From positions 18,369 through 82,368 of the forward strand of contig JNEM01014463.1 of the NCBI GenBank assembly GCA_000697335.1: DNA of 64,000 nt, in the 5' to 3' direction. This DNA is from Conidiobolus incongruus B7586. Lineage: Eukaryota > Entomophthoromycota > Entomophthoromycetes > Entomophthorales > Conidiobolaceae. The notes under the pieces are model-generated. The model made no database searches and was not told the DNA's origin. It worked only from the letters and a program-made list of their open reading frames with translations. Made by a program: the position numbers and the translations under genes. This document shows positions 48,430 to 60,771 of the stretch, piece after piece; position 1 is the first letter of the stretch, and the number at the start of each line of letters is the position of its first letter.

Positions 48430-50560
48430 TTATACCAAAAGTACGTTTTTATTTTGTTGGGTAAGTTTTATTTAAATCCACTATGAGGCCATATTATTAT
48501 TACTCTTAAATCTTTGCTTATATTATGGTTATTAATATATTTTACCATTTTTTGAGTCTTAAATTTAAAAAATAAAAAGATATGATATTTTTCAATGAAT
48601 AAATTAATAAGTTTTTTATATAATATATTTAAAATTTTTTTTAATTTTAATTTTTATTCTTTTAGTTTTCTTATTTCATAAGAATTTCAATAATAAATCT
48701 TATAGTTAATTTATAACTTTTATGATTGTAAAAACAATAATCAATTCTTGTCAATTTATTTTTATTTAATAAAATAGCTAAAAACAGAATATTATATAAA
48801 TTGATATATTAAAATATAAATAAAAAATTCACGAATTGTAATAATAATAGGATGTTTTGATTATTTGATTCGTAATTAGATGAAGCTAGTGTTGAATATA
48901 ATTAATCAGGTTAACATTATATACAAACCTTACATAATTATACTGACACAAAAAATTAATTTAACAACAATTTATATAAAAAGTAATGATTATATAAATT
49001 TATTATAAATTATATATACTTTATTAAAAACGATAACATCAACTCAATACTTAATATTAAAGGTTTGAGTGTTCAATTAATGAATATATTGAACCAAGAA
49101 TTCAAGACTTAATAAAAATTGAATGAAACGTAATTGAATTTTATAAAATGAAAATATAAAAAATAGAAAATCAAATATATCTCAATCAGCATTCTCAATT
49201 TTAATGAATTTAAACATGAATTGATAATTAATTGAAATATATTCAGGATTGTTCATATTTGACTAAGGATAACGATAATGTATTTAATGCTGTATTGTTT
49301 TGAACTTACTATTATAAAATTATATTCAAGTATCTGCACTACAAGTAATAACTTATCTAGGCCTTGATTAAATATCGATAAACGTAACCAGAACCAGTGG
49401 AAATTCTGTGAATGGTCGGTTTAAATTTTTAGCTGGATTTTGAATAACGTGATCATCTTAAAAAACAAGACTTGAAATTAAATATTTAAAGTAACTTATA
49501 ATTCATGGTTTTAGGTGTTAATAATATCCAGTCTAGATCCTTTAATAATTTTATTTCTCCTAATTTTTATAAATATAATGATACAATGCTTGTTGACCAT
49601 TTTTAAAATAATTTTCTAATATAGTAATAGCTCTTATATCAAAAACTATAAAAATTCAATATTATAACTCATTAGTCTTCATTTATCACAATAATATATT
49701 TAAATTCTCATTCAGTGAAAAATTGACCATTATTGAAATGATAAAAACTTGATCGAATCAACTTTATATTCATATTATTAATTTTTCACATAGTTGAATA
49801 AAATATGAATCAGTATATTTAATTATTTTAAAGTTATTCTTATTTTTATTACAGATTAATTCTATTATGATGAAGTATTAAGATATAAATAATTTCAATT
49901 TTCTATAATTCTTACATAAAATAGATTAACTATAATTTTATAAATCTTATCCAAATTTTATATAGATCAACAACATCTATGAGAGTTAATAGTTCTATCT
50001 ATTACCTGATGAACTTGCTATTGATAAAAATCCAGTATGAATACAATTCTGATTATTTTACTATTGAGATGTTCTTTAATAAATCTAACTGTAAAATCTA
50101 AAAAAAGCTCATTAAATACTGATTAAATAAATTAGACTTTTATCATTAAATCGTGTAATGAATTTGGATCAAAATTAGTTAAAGTTTGATATAATAGATG
50201 ATTGATGACATTCAATAATATTATAAAATATAGAAATAATAAGTAGCATCAACACTATACTCTTAGTCACTTTTAGTCATTAACTCAACACTCTTGATTC
50301 TATAGAAATAAAAGTTGTATCAAAAAAGATTGAAAAAATTCATTTATTTAAATAACATTAACTATTACTCTTCTTGCTAAATTGTGTATTCAGCATTAAT
50401 CCAATTTTTTGTCGGTTTCTCATCATTGCAGATATTTTACATCTAAATAGCAAAGAGTATTAATGGATGGTTTCATTCATATTTATTAACAAGTATAATA
50501 TTCAAAAGTTTTGTTTTTTTCCCAATACCATGTATAGATGAACCACATATTTAGTTGGGA
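48430..50560. other. A+T-rich intergenic region
   Basis: Mostly featureless. A 28-codon coding-like patch on the minus strand at about 49373-49459 (NPAKNLNRPFTEFPLVLVT) may be another exon relic. Confidence 0.4.
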
Positions 50561-50696
50561 ACATAGTTTTCTGGGAAACTCGGGCGGATATCTTGACTTG
50601 AAAATAAAATTCTTTTTTAGTATATTGACTTTTCCATGTGTTAATTTCGCTGAAAATTTTAATTGGTCAATAATAAATAATTTCAAAATAAATTAA
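50561..50696 (+). pseudogene. second SGGYL fossil
   Basis: A plus-strand frame runs about 45 codons to a stop at 50694-50696 and contains FLGNSGGYLDLKIKFFFSIL. It shares the nucleotide core CTCGGGCGGATAT and the SGGYL peptide with the relic at 44803-45050. The antisense 66-codon open frame over this place (50486-50686) is probably a shadow. Identity unknown. Confidence 0.35.
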
Positions 50697-51933
50697 TCAA
50701 AGTATACCAAAATTTAATTAAATATCCATTATCTTATATATTAAATCATAAAATATTGTAGATGCATTTTTTGAATAATCTATCTGAAAGTTAATTCGTT
50801 AAAAAAGAATTAACGAATGATTTCCATTAAATCTATCAATAACACATATGCTAATGGAAGATAATTTCTAACATTGTTGAAAGATATAGTATTTAACAAC
50901 TAGGATTAATATTTTGTACTATATATATCAATTATCGAAATCGGTGAAAAAAAATAATTCATAGTAATTACTAGTTTAACTATATATCCAAATATGACAT
51001 CATATTCAATTTCCTATCAGTTGCCAAAAAAGATGATTGAAAATCGGAATTGAATAATTCATATTTTCATTCTTTTGTTTCTTTTCATTTAACTTTGTTA
51101 ATTATAGTATTTTTTATAGATATCTTCCATTTTGAGAATTTTTTTGATTGATCATGGTTTATTGACTATAGGGATTGTAAAACTAAAAGGAATATAGTGG
51201 ATAATTTAGCGATTTAAAAGGTATAAACCTGTAGTTTTTAGAAGCTAAGCATTCATTCCGACCGATTTCTCATAATTCAATTATGAAATCATTATTTTAA
51301 TTATATATTCAAAATTTTCTAAATATTCTTATAACGATAACATGATATTTGAAATGATATATCTTTTGTTTGATTATAAAATGCGGCCTTTAATCAAAAA
51401 ACTTGGCTTTATTTCTCAATTGACTGCGATTAATAAAAAAAATTATTCAAATATAAACTATAGCAGATCCAATATTGCTTTATTTTTAAGACATATGAAA
51501 ACATTTAATAATTACTAATTTTTATCCAATATATTGGTGTAATTTAATTGGTTAAAATAAATATAATGAGAAAATAGTTATATAGTTCCATAATTAATAC
51601 AACTCTCTAATATCAGAAATCATTGATTTGTTTGCTTAATATTTTTTATTATTAACACTAAAAAACAAAATATTCTTTAAATTGCAATTCGGAAAGCAAT
51701 ATATAAGTTGTAATCAATTTATATTATTAATCAATGCAATATATAAATAGATATCATTGTAGTTTGATTTGACGAAGAAATATAAAAATAACCAGTTGTA
51801 TAAAACTTTAAATACCAGAATGTTGTCCTTATTCTTATTATAACTATATTAACCGAGATATAGTTGATTATAATCAATTATCCAACATTAGGCAATATAA
51901 CCATACTGAGAAATTATGAATATAAACTAAATC
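50697..51933. other. A+T-rich intergenic region
   Basis: No accepted gene. A 46-codon frame from ATG at 51381 (MRPLIKKLGFISQLTAINKK at its start) is short and unsupported. Confidence 0.4.
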
Positions 51934-51976
51934 TGACTCATTCTAATATGAAAGAAGCTGGAATGAGTATATAAGG
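51934..51976 (+). promoter_or_regulatory. promoter of YRKGF copy C: TGACTCA, inverted repeat and TATA box
   Basis: TGACTCA (51934-51940) is the bZIP AP-1/Gcn4 consensus. It overlaps ACTCATTC (51936-51943), whose exact inverse GAATGAGT lies at 51961-51968. That arm runs directly into the TATA box TATATAAGG (51968-51976), about 45 nt before the ATG. Confidence 0.5.
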
Positions 51977-52012
51977 GTCTCTTTTATTCAGAATTTCCTT
52001 CATTTTATTCCA

Positions 52013-52360
52013 ATGCCGAGGTCAGCCCCCTCTAATACCCCTTTTAAATCCAAATATACTTACAGCTATCCTCATCCACCATTCTCCAGTCCAAAAGATT
52101 TAGGAAGGACATTCATATATCAAATTAAAAAATTCAGCCATATAAACCATCTTCTTCATTCTTCCAAGAAACAGTACACTTTTGATCCCATTGAGGATCG
52201 TATGCTTTCATATCGTAAAGGTTTCAAGCTGAGGTCGCTGGATACCGATTATGATTTTGATAGGATTATTCATCACGGATTTGGAATATATAATAACCAA
52301 CGTGATTATACACTAAAAATATCTTTGACTCCAAGACAGATCAGAAATCCAAGCTATTAA
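52013..52360 (+). CDS. small YRKGF-family protein (copy C)
   Basis: Intronless, 115 residues. The N-terminal 25 or so residues are Pro/Ser/Tyr-rich (SYPHPPFSSPK around residues 19-29), then KDLGRTFIYQIKKF, then the conserved half: FDPIEDRMLSYRKGFKLRS (56-74), DYDFDRIIHHGFGIY (77-91), and DYTLKISLTPRQIRN (98-112). It is basic overall and lacks cysteine, unlike the B, D and E copies that end in C[YF]. It has the best promoter in the array. No secretion signal is obvious. Function unknown; membership of the family is certain from the collinear motif order. Confidence 0.87.
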   Translation: MPRSAPSNTPFKSKYTYSYPHPPFSSPKDLGRTFIYQIKKFSHINHLLHSSKKQYTFDPIEDRMLSYRKGFKLRSLDTDYDFDRIIHHGFGIYNNQRDYTLKISLTPRQIRNPSY

Positions 52361-53013
52361 TTTGGCATTTATCATTATGCTATCAAAAATCAAAACAAAT
52401 TCCAAAAATTGTATTATTACTGTAGTTAACATTATAATTAATAAAAGTTATTAAACCTTATTTTTTAATAATTGATAGTAATATTAATCTATACATTTTC
52501 TTTGTTACTGTTTAGTCATTGAAAATTGAATTAAAAATTTAAGATTAATATATATTAATTTACATATTGTAATATCAAAATATTATGACTAAAATATAAA
52601 ACCTTTTAACAATATTTAATTATTTCAATTCTTTTTATTATATGAAAATCAGCATAAATTATTTACTCATTAATTTAGTATTAATTTTATATTTTATGTT
52701 TTCTTATACACAAAAATTGAGATTAAGCAAATTTTGTCCTCTTTTTTATCAACAATACCAACATATATTCAATTATAATGTTCTATCTCCAAATATACAC
52801 TATATAATATATTAATTTATCGTTTCTGAGATCTATGAAATAAATATTGATTTTGCAAAACAATTAATTATAATCATCTATTTATTGATGATAGTGTTGC
52901 ATTTGAAAATTATCCGTCAATCTCGATTCGATAGTTAAGCCAATATTATTTTTAATTCAGGCTGGTTCTTTTTTGACTCATAATTAGAAGATACTCTCTG
53001 TTCTCTTTATTAG
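52361..53013. other. A+T-rich intergenic region within the array
   Basis: 3' flank of copy C. No gene seen. Confidence 0.5.
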
Positions 53014-53121
53014 ATTTTAACCAAACCCTATGTCATTCACTGGATGAGTCATTTAAACCCAGGTGTGATAAAAAGAGAAAAAATTTTTTCTGGATATTCT
53101 GCTATGATATCTCAACAGCAA
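53014..53121 (+). pseudogene. isolated exon-like relic
   Basis: Thirty-six open codons with ordinary composition (TKPYVIHWMSHLNPGVIKRE, then GYSAMISQQ) are bounded exactly by an acceptor (CTTTATTAG) and a strong donor (GTAAGT). I found no partner exon on either side. It could be an orphan exon of a dead gene; the protein is not recognised. Confidence 0.35.
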
Positions 53122-55881
53122 GTAAGTTTCAAGATATACAGTCCCAATATGTTAGAAAGCAGAATTAATAAATAATTTACTAAATTATATTACGAGTACT
53201 TTTCTAACAACGATTTTTATTTGCAAATTATATTACAAAACATAGCAATAAAACTTATTAATATAATAACATATTTCATCCAGTATCGAAAAATATACTT
53301 ATAGTTTTTGTTTTAAATGTGAAATTAAACCAAAAATTGATCCAGCTATTGCTCTACCTCTATTATATATATTATTTGTTATTTGAACCATATTATAATG
53401 AAATCAATGCTAAGTTTAATAACTTAGAGCCAGCAAGCTATATATACTTAAGACCGAAGTAATCTAAATTTATAATATGTGTAAAATAAAAATGAAAATA
53501 TTGATGGAAATCCAATATTAATTACTTAACCATTTTACAAGTATATAATTTATAGTATTATTTTATTTCACGTTTAATTTGGTTTCAATATAAAGGCTTA
53601 GTAAAAGTTTATAATCATGAAATAGCAAAATCATATGTATACTAACATAAATGTAAATATAGATTAGTTCCAATCAGTATATATGTTAATGCTATTCAAT
53701 TGAATGATATTAAAAATTAATTTCCATTAAAATTTCACTTTGACTATTAAATTGATGAATTTTAATCAATTTAAAAATACAAGGATAAATTAAATATTCA
53801 TTAATTTTAACATATTTTTAACACATTATTTCTTTATTCCGATTAATTATATAAGTTCATATTGGAATTAGATATTTAACTATATGCATTTGCTATATAT
53901 AAGCATAATATTAAGGGTATTTATATAATATATGCTGAATTCATATTTTATGCTGATTTGGCAAGTACAATTACAGTAATAAATAAATAATTAATATTGC
54001 CTAAAAATTTCCTTTTTGGAATACAATTTTATTTTTGGATATGCTCTTTTTTAAATATTACAATATTGCATATTTGATTAATATTTTAATAGAGTTATTG
54101 ATATGGTCTTATTTTAATGAAATATTGAAAATTTTTATTAATTTAATTATTAATCAAATCATAATAATTAAAATTTTCTATTGATTAATAAAATTAAACC
54201 AAAATTTAATTATAAAAATTGTCTAATTTTATATCATATAGAATATTTTGAAAAATTTTTTTTCATCAATTAATGAAAAAAATTATTTGATATTTGGATA
54301 TTATCTTCAATAAAATTTATATAATTAAATAAAACAATGTGGTTTTTGGAGATTTATACCGAATCAATAGATGATAACATCAAAGCAATATAACATCAAA
54401 AATTTATGCACAGTTCTAGCTTTTTCTTTCTAATCATTTGATATAATGCTAATTATTAGTGTAATAACGAAGCTTTTTCGAATATTTGGGGGAAACCATT
54501 TCTAAACATTTGGTATATCTTGAAATTTCTCAATTGATTATCCCACGATATCAATTTATCTTATTCTGATTGGGTATATTTTAAAATATTCATGAATATT
54601 TTTATTTTCAAAATCTCATTTTAACTAGTGTAATTCATAATTTCTGTTAATTTTAAATTATGATCTAATAATATGGGAATATGATAAAATAAACGAAATG
54701 TATTTTCAAATTTTTCGTGTTTATAATACCAAGAGTGTTATTAATAATCATATCATTTATATTGTAATTTATTATATTTATTTCTATTTTATCATCTATT
54801 TGATTAAAATTTAAAAATCAAGCTTTTAATTGTTATACATTGATATATTTGAATGCATTATAAACTTTTTTGAATAAATATTAATTAAAATATTTCATTA
54901 TAAAAACCAACATTGATTAAGCTATTCTCACCAATCTAATGTGAGTTGATATTAATATAAATAATAAAATATATAGTAATCAAAAGAATATAAAACAGTG
55001 TTATGAAGTTAATAAGAGACCTAAATAATCAAATTTATTAAATTCCAATATTTGACGGATTTGTCCATTTTAGGTAATCATAAAGATCATATATTTCAAT
55101 TGATTAGGGGTTATCAAAAAAGTATACCTAGTGGATGAACTTGTTATGCTGGACACTAATAGTGGATAAAAGGTTGCCAAGTGTTCTTTTCCGACCGAGT
55201 TGAGCATATTAAATTTTAATAATATGATACAAATTAAATAATATATTGCAATGAATTATATATAATTAATCCATATTCTAGAGCTTGATTCACAATACCT
55301 TGAATTTTGATATATGACCAAATCTCATTTTATGGTGCTTGGCAAAATGCATTCAATATACTTTAACTTAAAAAAGATATAATATAATATTAGTTTATTG
55401 CGTTGCTTATTTGGTGATCACAAGTTTATTTCAAGAGTTAATTTAGCAATTTGACAACATTTCAAATATTAACATTCTTATATTGTATTTAATGGAGGTA
55501 TTTGATTGGATGAGTATGACGAAATGAATATATTCAAATAAATTCCACCTCTACCCATCTAAATCCAAATGTGTATTTATTTAAAACATTAATAAAACTA
55601 GATATTGTTTTATAAGGCTAATAATAATAAACAATGTAAATGAAATTTAGTCTTATTTTTGATGATAATGTCTTAAAAAGACTTTACTATTTGATATTTC
55701 GAAAATAAATAATATTTAATAAATTACAAATCATGATAATCAAATTTGATCTTACGAACTTTATAAAAACGATATTCAAACCTCACTTTAATTTAACCGT
55801 ATATAGATTAATATAACTAAATATGGGAAATATAAATAAAAGTAAGCCTGTCAGATATTTATTATGAAATTCCGATTCAAC
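53122..55881. other. A+T-rich intergenic region within the array
   Basis: No gene found. A slightly G+C-richer patch at 55045-55205 has only short frames. Confidence 0.5.
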
Positions 55882-55889
55882 TATAAAAG
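55882..55889 (+). promoter_or_regulatory. TATA box of YRKGF copy D
   Basis: TATAAAAG, 47 nt before the ATG at 55929 but only 14 nt before the upstream in-frame ATG at 55896. Confidence 0.55.
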
Positions 55890-55928
55890 ACTATAATGTC
55901 CAACGATTTAAAAGTAATATTATTGAAA

Positions 55929-56276
55929 ATGAATAAAACACTTCCAATCAATATCCCTACCAAAGCAAAGACTTTGCATAGTCTTACCTATTCCCTATCT
56001 GCTAGCCCCAAAGAATTTGGTAAATCTCTAATAAATCATTTTTGCAAATTCAAAAATACATATTCACTGCCGCAATCTTCATGGCAAGAATATACATTAG
56101 AACCAATTGATGACCACATGCTTTCATACCGTAAAGGTTTTGAGCAAAGGTCGCAAGATACCGATTATGACTTCGACCAGATTATACATGAAGGCTTTGG
56201 CACGTATGACAACCAACGCGATTTCACACTAAAACTTTCTTTAACTCCCGAGCAGATCAGGAATCCTTGCTATTAA
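55929..56276 (+). CDS. small YRKGF-family protein (copy D)
   Basis: Intronless. Starting at 55929 gives 115 residues; the in-frame ATG at 55896 would add eleven but lies too close to the TATA box. Order: N-terminal linker, SASPKEFGKSL (24-34), EYTLEPIDDHMLSYRKGF (54-71), EQRSQDTDYDFDQIIHEGFG (72-91), TYDNQRDFTLKLSLTP and QIRNPCY at the end. The C-terminal half is nearly identical to copy E (differences mainly at Glu/Gln/Lys/Arg sites), so D and E are the most recent pair. No signal peptide or membrane segment seen. Codons are ordinary A/T-ending. Function unknown. Confidence 0.87.
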   Translation: MNKTLPINIPTKAKTLHSLTYSLSASPKEFGKSLINHFCKFKNTYSLPQSSWQEYTLEPIDDHMLSYRKGFEQRSQDTDYDFDQIIHEGFGTYDNQRDFTLKLSLTPEQIRNPCY

Positions 56277-59200
56277 TATTGAATATTAATACTATATTAC
56301 TTATATCAAAACTGTATTATTATTGCTATTTATATTAATAATTCTAAAATCATATATTATAAATATTGTAGGCTTTTTTGTCACTTCTCTTTGACTATAC
56401 GATTTCTTATCTAACTTTTACATATATCATATCAAAATAAACTTATCAAAATTAGAATTTGGTTATAACTTCAAAATGTAGTTAAGCAGTATAAGTTACA
56501 TCGCATTATCTTAACAGCATTTTTCATCTTTTGTCCCTGAAACCAACTTGTAATTTAAATTTCGCTAAAATTATTTTAATAAAAAAAGTTTAAGAATTAA
56601 TATGGTAATCAATATGTAAAAAAATATTTATTAGTTGATTATTATTTATTGAAAACTAATAATTAAATTATTATATAGGTAATATGAAATCCTATTGATA
56701 ATTTTATTTAAATTCAATTTATATCTATGATATTGATAATATTATTAAAATTATTGTTACTTTATTAAATAATTTAATTCATATTGATATCAAAATATAT
56801 CCTTTAATTTTATTAATATAGCCATTTTTATGATAAAGCAGCCTATAATATTATATTATCATCACATATGTTTATTACAAAATGATATTTGTAAAAAGTT
56901 ATCCTATATATTGTGTGAATATTGGTGATACTTATTGAAGAAATTTGCATGAAAATAAAAGGTATATAGTGAACAGGTATTTTATGTTGCATTCTAGATC
57001 GTATATCTGGCTTTGGATTAACTTAATACCGTGATTTATTTTGGTTATGTTTGAGCGAAATACTTCTTATATTAACGATAAATCCTATCAATACATAACA
57101 GATGATCTAAATAATAATCAAAAATATAAATTTCTAATTCATAATAAATATTCAGTATATATTGAATAAATCATATGAATTATATTGATTTAGTTATCTA
57201 ATTAAATAAATGTTTATTATAATATTATAGAAAACTGAATCATATTAAAAATACATTACAAAATAATATTACAAATAAATTATACTATTTTGGGAATAAT
57301 TTTTCAAATACCTATTTGAAATTTCTCTAAATATCAACATTTTATATTATATTAAATATAGCATTAAATTTTGAATTAAGGGTAGACAAATTTAATATAA
57401 ATATGAAATAAAATATTTTGAGATTGAGAATCGAATTAAATTAATATATTAGCTCAAATTAAAGACTAAAATATATAATCAAGTGATTGTTTTTAAAATT
57501 CAACTGAATTATATCCCTTATTTAATAAAAATGTTAACTTTGTCATCACTAATAATATTTATACTAAATATTAAAAACATTGAATTTAATCATTTTTTAA
57601 TCAAATATTACGTGTGATATAAATTATCCTTGTTATTTTTCAAATTCCACAGTTATTTTGAAAACATTTAGTTATTTCCAATAGACTTGTAAATATGTAT
57701 ATTAATAATCGTTTTGAAATTATAAGCAAATATTGTGATTATGAGGTTTAATCAGTTTGAGTATAATATTATCCAATGTTTTTGAAATGAGATCTTGTAA
57801 CAAACTGGAGTTGCAACACTCTAGAATATGTTGAAGTATTATAAGTCTATGAAAATAATCTTACTGAGGTTTTTAACTAATTTGTGGTGTTGAAGAAATC
57901 AAAAATTTTGAATTTTGTTATTAATTTTTCTAAACCTTTTATTTTATATTATTTATCTTTTATAAGTCAATATCTATAAATTAGAGTATAATTGATATAT
58001 TAATATTAATATCAATATTAATTCATTGTACCTACTGTTGGCAATGATTAAAATAGTTTTTAAATGATGTATAAGAGAGAATTGAAAATTATTATACAGT
58101 ACTGAATTCAGATTACAATGAGTACCAACTATTATAATATTTCCTTTTAATAAATGTTATTTATGATCTACTGCACCAAAATATATCATAACTTTCAAAT
58201 GATTCAAAACTCATCATTCTCTAATAAATTAAATATGAATTTAAAATGCGAAAATTATATAAAAAATGAATGAATAGAGTTGGATATTAAATAATCAAAT
58301 CATTATAAAAATTATTTGAGTGTTTATATTATAGATGAAATCGGATATTTGGAATGTAATAATTGTTCAAATGATTGGTAAAAAATTATTAATCAAATTA
58401 TCACAATATTAACCAATATTACGGGTATATTATAAATAATAATAGCGATTGATTAATAAAGTTAATAATTTTTAAAATGAATTAACTGTAAAATTAACAT
58501 AACCATAAATTATAATCAAGTAATAATCCTTAGTACAAATTTACATTTGTCAATTATTAATAATCATATAACCATAAAAATCAAAAAATTAATATAAATT
58601 TCATTTATTTTTCAAGGCTAAACAACTAAAAATATATTAATACTGGTTCAATTTAATTTATAAATTAAATTATTAATAATTACTTTTAATTAAAATGAAT
58701 ATTACTTTTGATTTTTAAAATTTTAAAGGATAATAAAAAAATTATTAATAAATATATTGAATGATATCATTTTAGCGGCTATTTTAACAGTCACAAATTT
58801 TATCATTACTCTAATAAATGCTGTATTAATTTTGTAATAAAACATTATTACTAAATTGTTAATTGGAATATCCCTTTGATAAATTTGCATTTCATAGTTG
58901 AGTCTGAATGCCAATGTAAAATTTAATATTACTATAACTGTTGTTGGATTATATAATATAAATGATTTAACCTGTGACTAAATTGAATATTAAAATGAAA
59001 ATCCTACTTAAGTTTAAAAATAACTTTGATAATAAATATTATACAACTGGGACACTTCAAGTTATAATTATATTAATACTATTAAGTTGAATTTAGTGAT
59101 AATAGAACAAAATTTGAATTACTAGAATCAATTCAATAATTGAGAAATATTTCTCAAAAATTTTACGCTTAATTTTCTCCAAATTTAGTTTTTCAGTGAA

Positions 59201-60723
59201 AAATTTAGGATAATAAATTGAAAAATTAATTTGCAAAGCTAATATAATTTTTTTGGGACTCATTTTCAAAACTATGATGTTTTTTAATATTAAACCATGT
59301 GATTTTGGCAAAGCTTATGGTCATTGGTCAATTATTGCCACCCTTGTCTTGTTTTTCGATCAGTTATATTAGTATTAACTATCAATTCAAATATTTGAGA
59401 TTATATTGAAATGTTTTTTTGAAAAAAATTATTATAATAACAAAAATGTTTTAAAGTAATTTAATTATGAAAATTATATTAATTGAAATAAATATTAAAA
59501 ATTATAAAATGAAATGATATATCGTAAAATTAAATAATTGTACCAATTTTATCATATTATTTATATTGAATCACTTGAAATAGAATCCAATTGATAAAAA
59601 TAAACAATGAACCAATTTTTAATTCCACTAAATCCTTAATAAAGCTTAGTTAATTCAAAAATAATTTCGAAAAATATTTGGAATACAATTTATAAAACTC
59701 GTCAAAATTGGACTAAAATAGCAAACCCAACAATTATCAGTCACCTTCTAAATTTGGTTATATACTTTGAAATTTATTATTAAATTGTTAATCTCTCAAT
59801 TTGATTAATTTTAAAATTTGTTATATTTTATTAAGAATAAAATTGCTATTAAAATTTTTAGTTTTTAATTTGAGGACATTTAATCAATATTTAATTATTA
59901 TGGAAATTGATTTGATCTTGTACAAGATCACTAAGTTTGCGTAACATCTTAATTCGATCTTTTTTATAAAGATTTTAAAGTGTTTATCATATATTTATAA
60001 TTAATCTATTCAAAATACTAGATTTAGGCTGTATAATTTAATTAAAAATTAATATTAAAACTTGGTAAATTCAAAAATAATCTCTGAATAATACTTGGCA
60101 AGACAGTCGTCTCAAATTAAAGTAAAAAAACTTGAGAGCTATTGGAAATTGGTTCGAAATTTGGACGTTTTTGGTTACATGTTGAACTAGTATTTAGTAT
60201 AAAAATGACGATTTTTCAAATCAAAAATAGTTCTTTTTGAATTTTTCCAAGTGGGTGATTGGATGATATTTAATTGTATAAAAAATTTGAATTTTCTTCC
60301 ACATTATTCATGTCAAATTGAAGCAATCAGTGGATTTCCATAGATGCAGGTGCGTTAATTATGCTAGTTACTTAATTGTTTATGGTGGAATATCTTTAAC
60401 AAAATAAGCGAAAGATGATTATTTTAATCTTTTTAAGAAGTTGGTTAATCTTTAGTGTTTGTTACATACTATTGTGACTATGATGTTTCGCTTTAGATTG
60501 ACTCCTCCTATAACGTTTTTTTAAAACGCGAGAAGGATTGGCCCACGTTAATTCAACTCCTATAATCCAGTATAATTACCTTGAGTCTTATGAATATTTT
60601 ATATTAACCAAGTTATATCCTCATTTCTGATATTAAGCATCCAAATGTGTATAACCAAATTAAGAAAAAGATGGATATGAAAAACCTGACTGATATAATA
60701 TAAAGTAGATATTCCGGTGTAAG
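56277..60723. other. long A+T-rich intergenic region within the array
   Basis: 4.4 kb. Open frames at 58723-58914 and 59093-59311 (minus) are Ile/Phe/Lys/Asn-rich and unsupported. A more G+C-rich patch at 60480-60580 includes a small hairpin (CGTTTT...AAAACG near 60514-60529) but no frame of note. Confidence 0.5.
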
Positions 60724-60733
60724 TATAAATAGG
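60724..60733 (+). promoter_or_regulatory. TATA box of YRKGF copy E
   Basis: TATAAATAGG, 48 nt before the ATG at 60772. Confidence 0.6.
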
Positions 60734-60771
60734 TTAATGGGTAAACAGATTAGGAATGCAGTTCAGTTTCA

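Noticed and set aside
50486-50686. 66-codon minus-strand frame
   Set aside because: Antisense to the SGGYL relic. The shared core with 44981 also reads YPPE on this strand, but the plus-strand reading is longer and agrees better at both sites.
51381-51521. 46-codon frame starting MRPLIKKLGF
   Set aside because: Short, ends in Asn/Lys/Ile text, and has no promoter or homologue that I can see.
58723-59311. Two minus-strand frames of 63 and 72 codons
   Set aside because: Composition is that of A+T-rich noncoding DNA, with no family motif or splice context.
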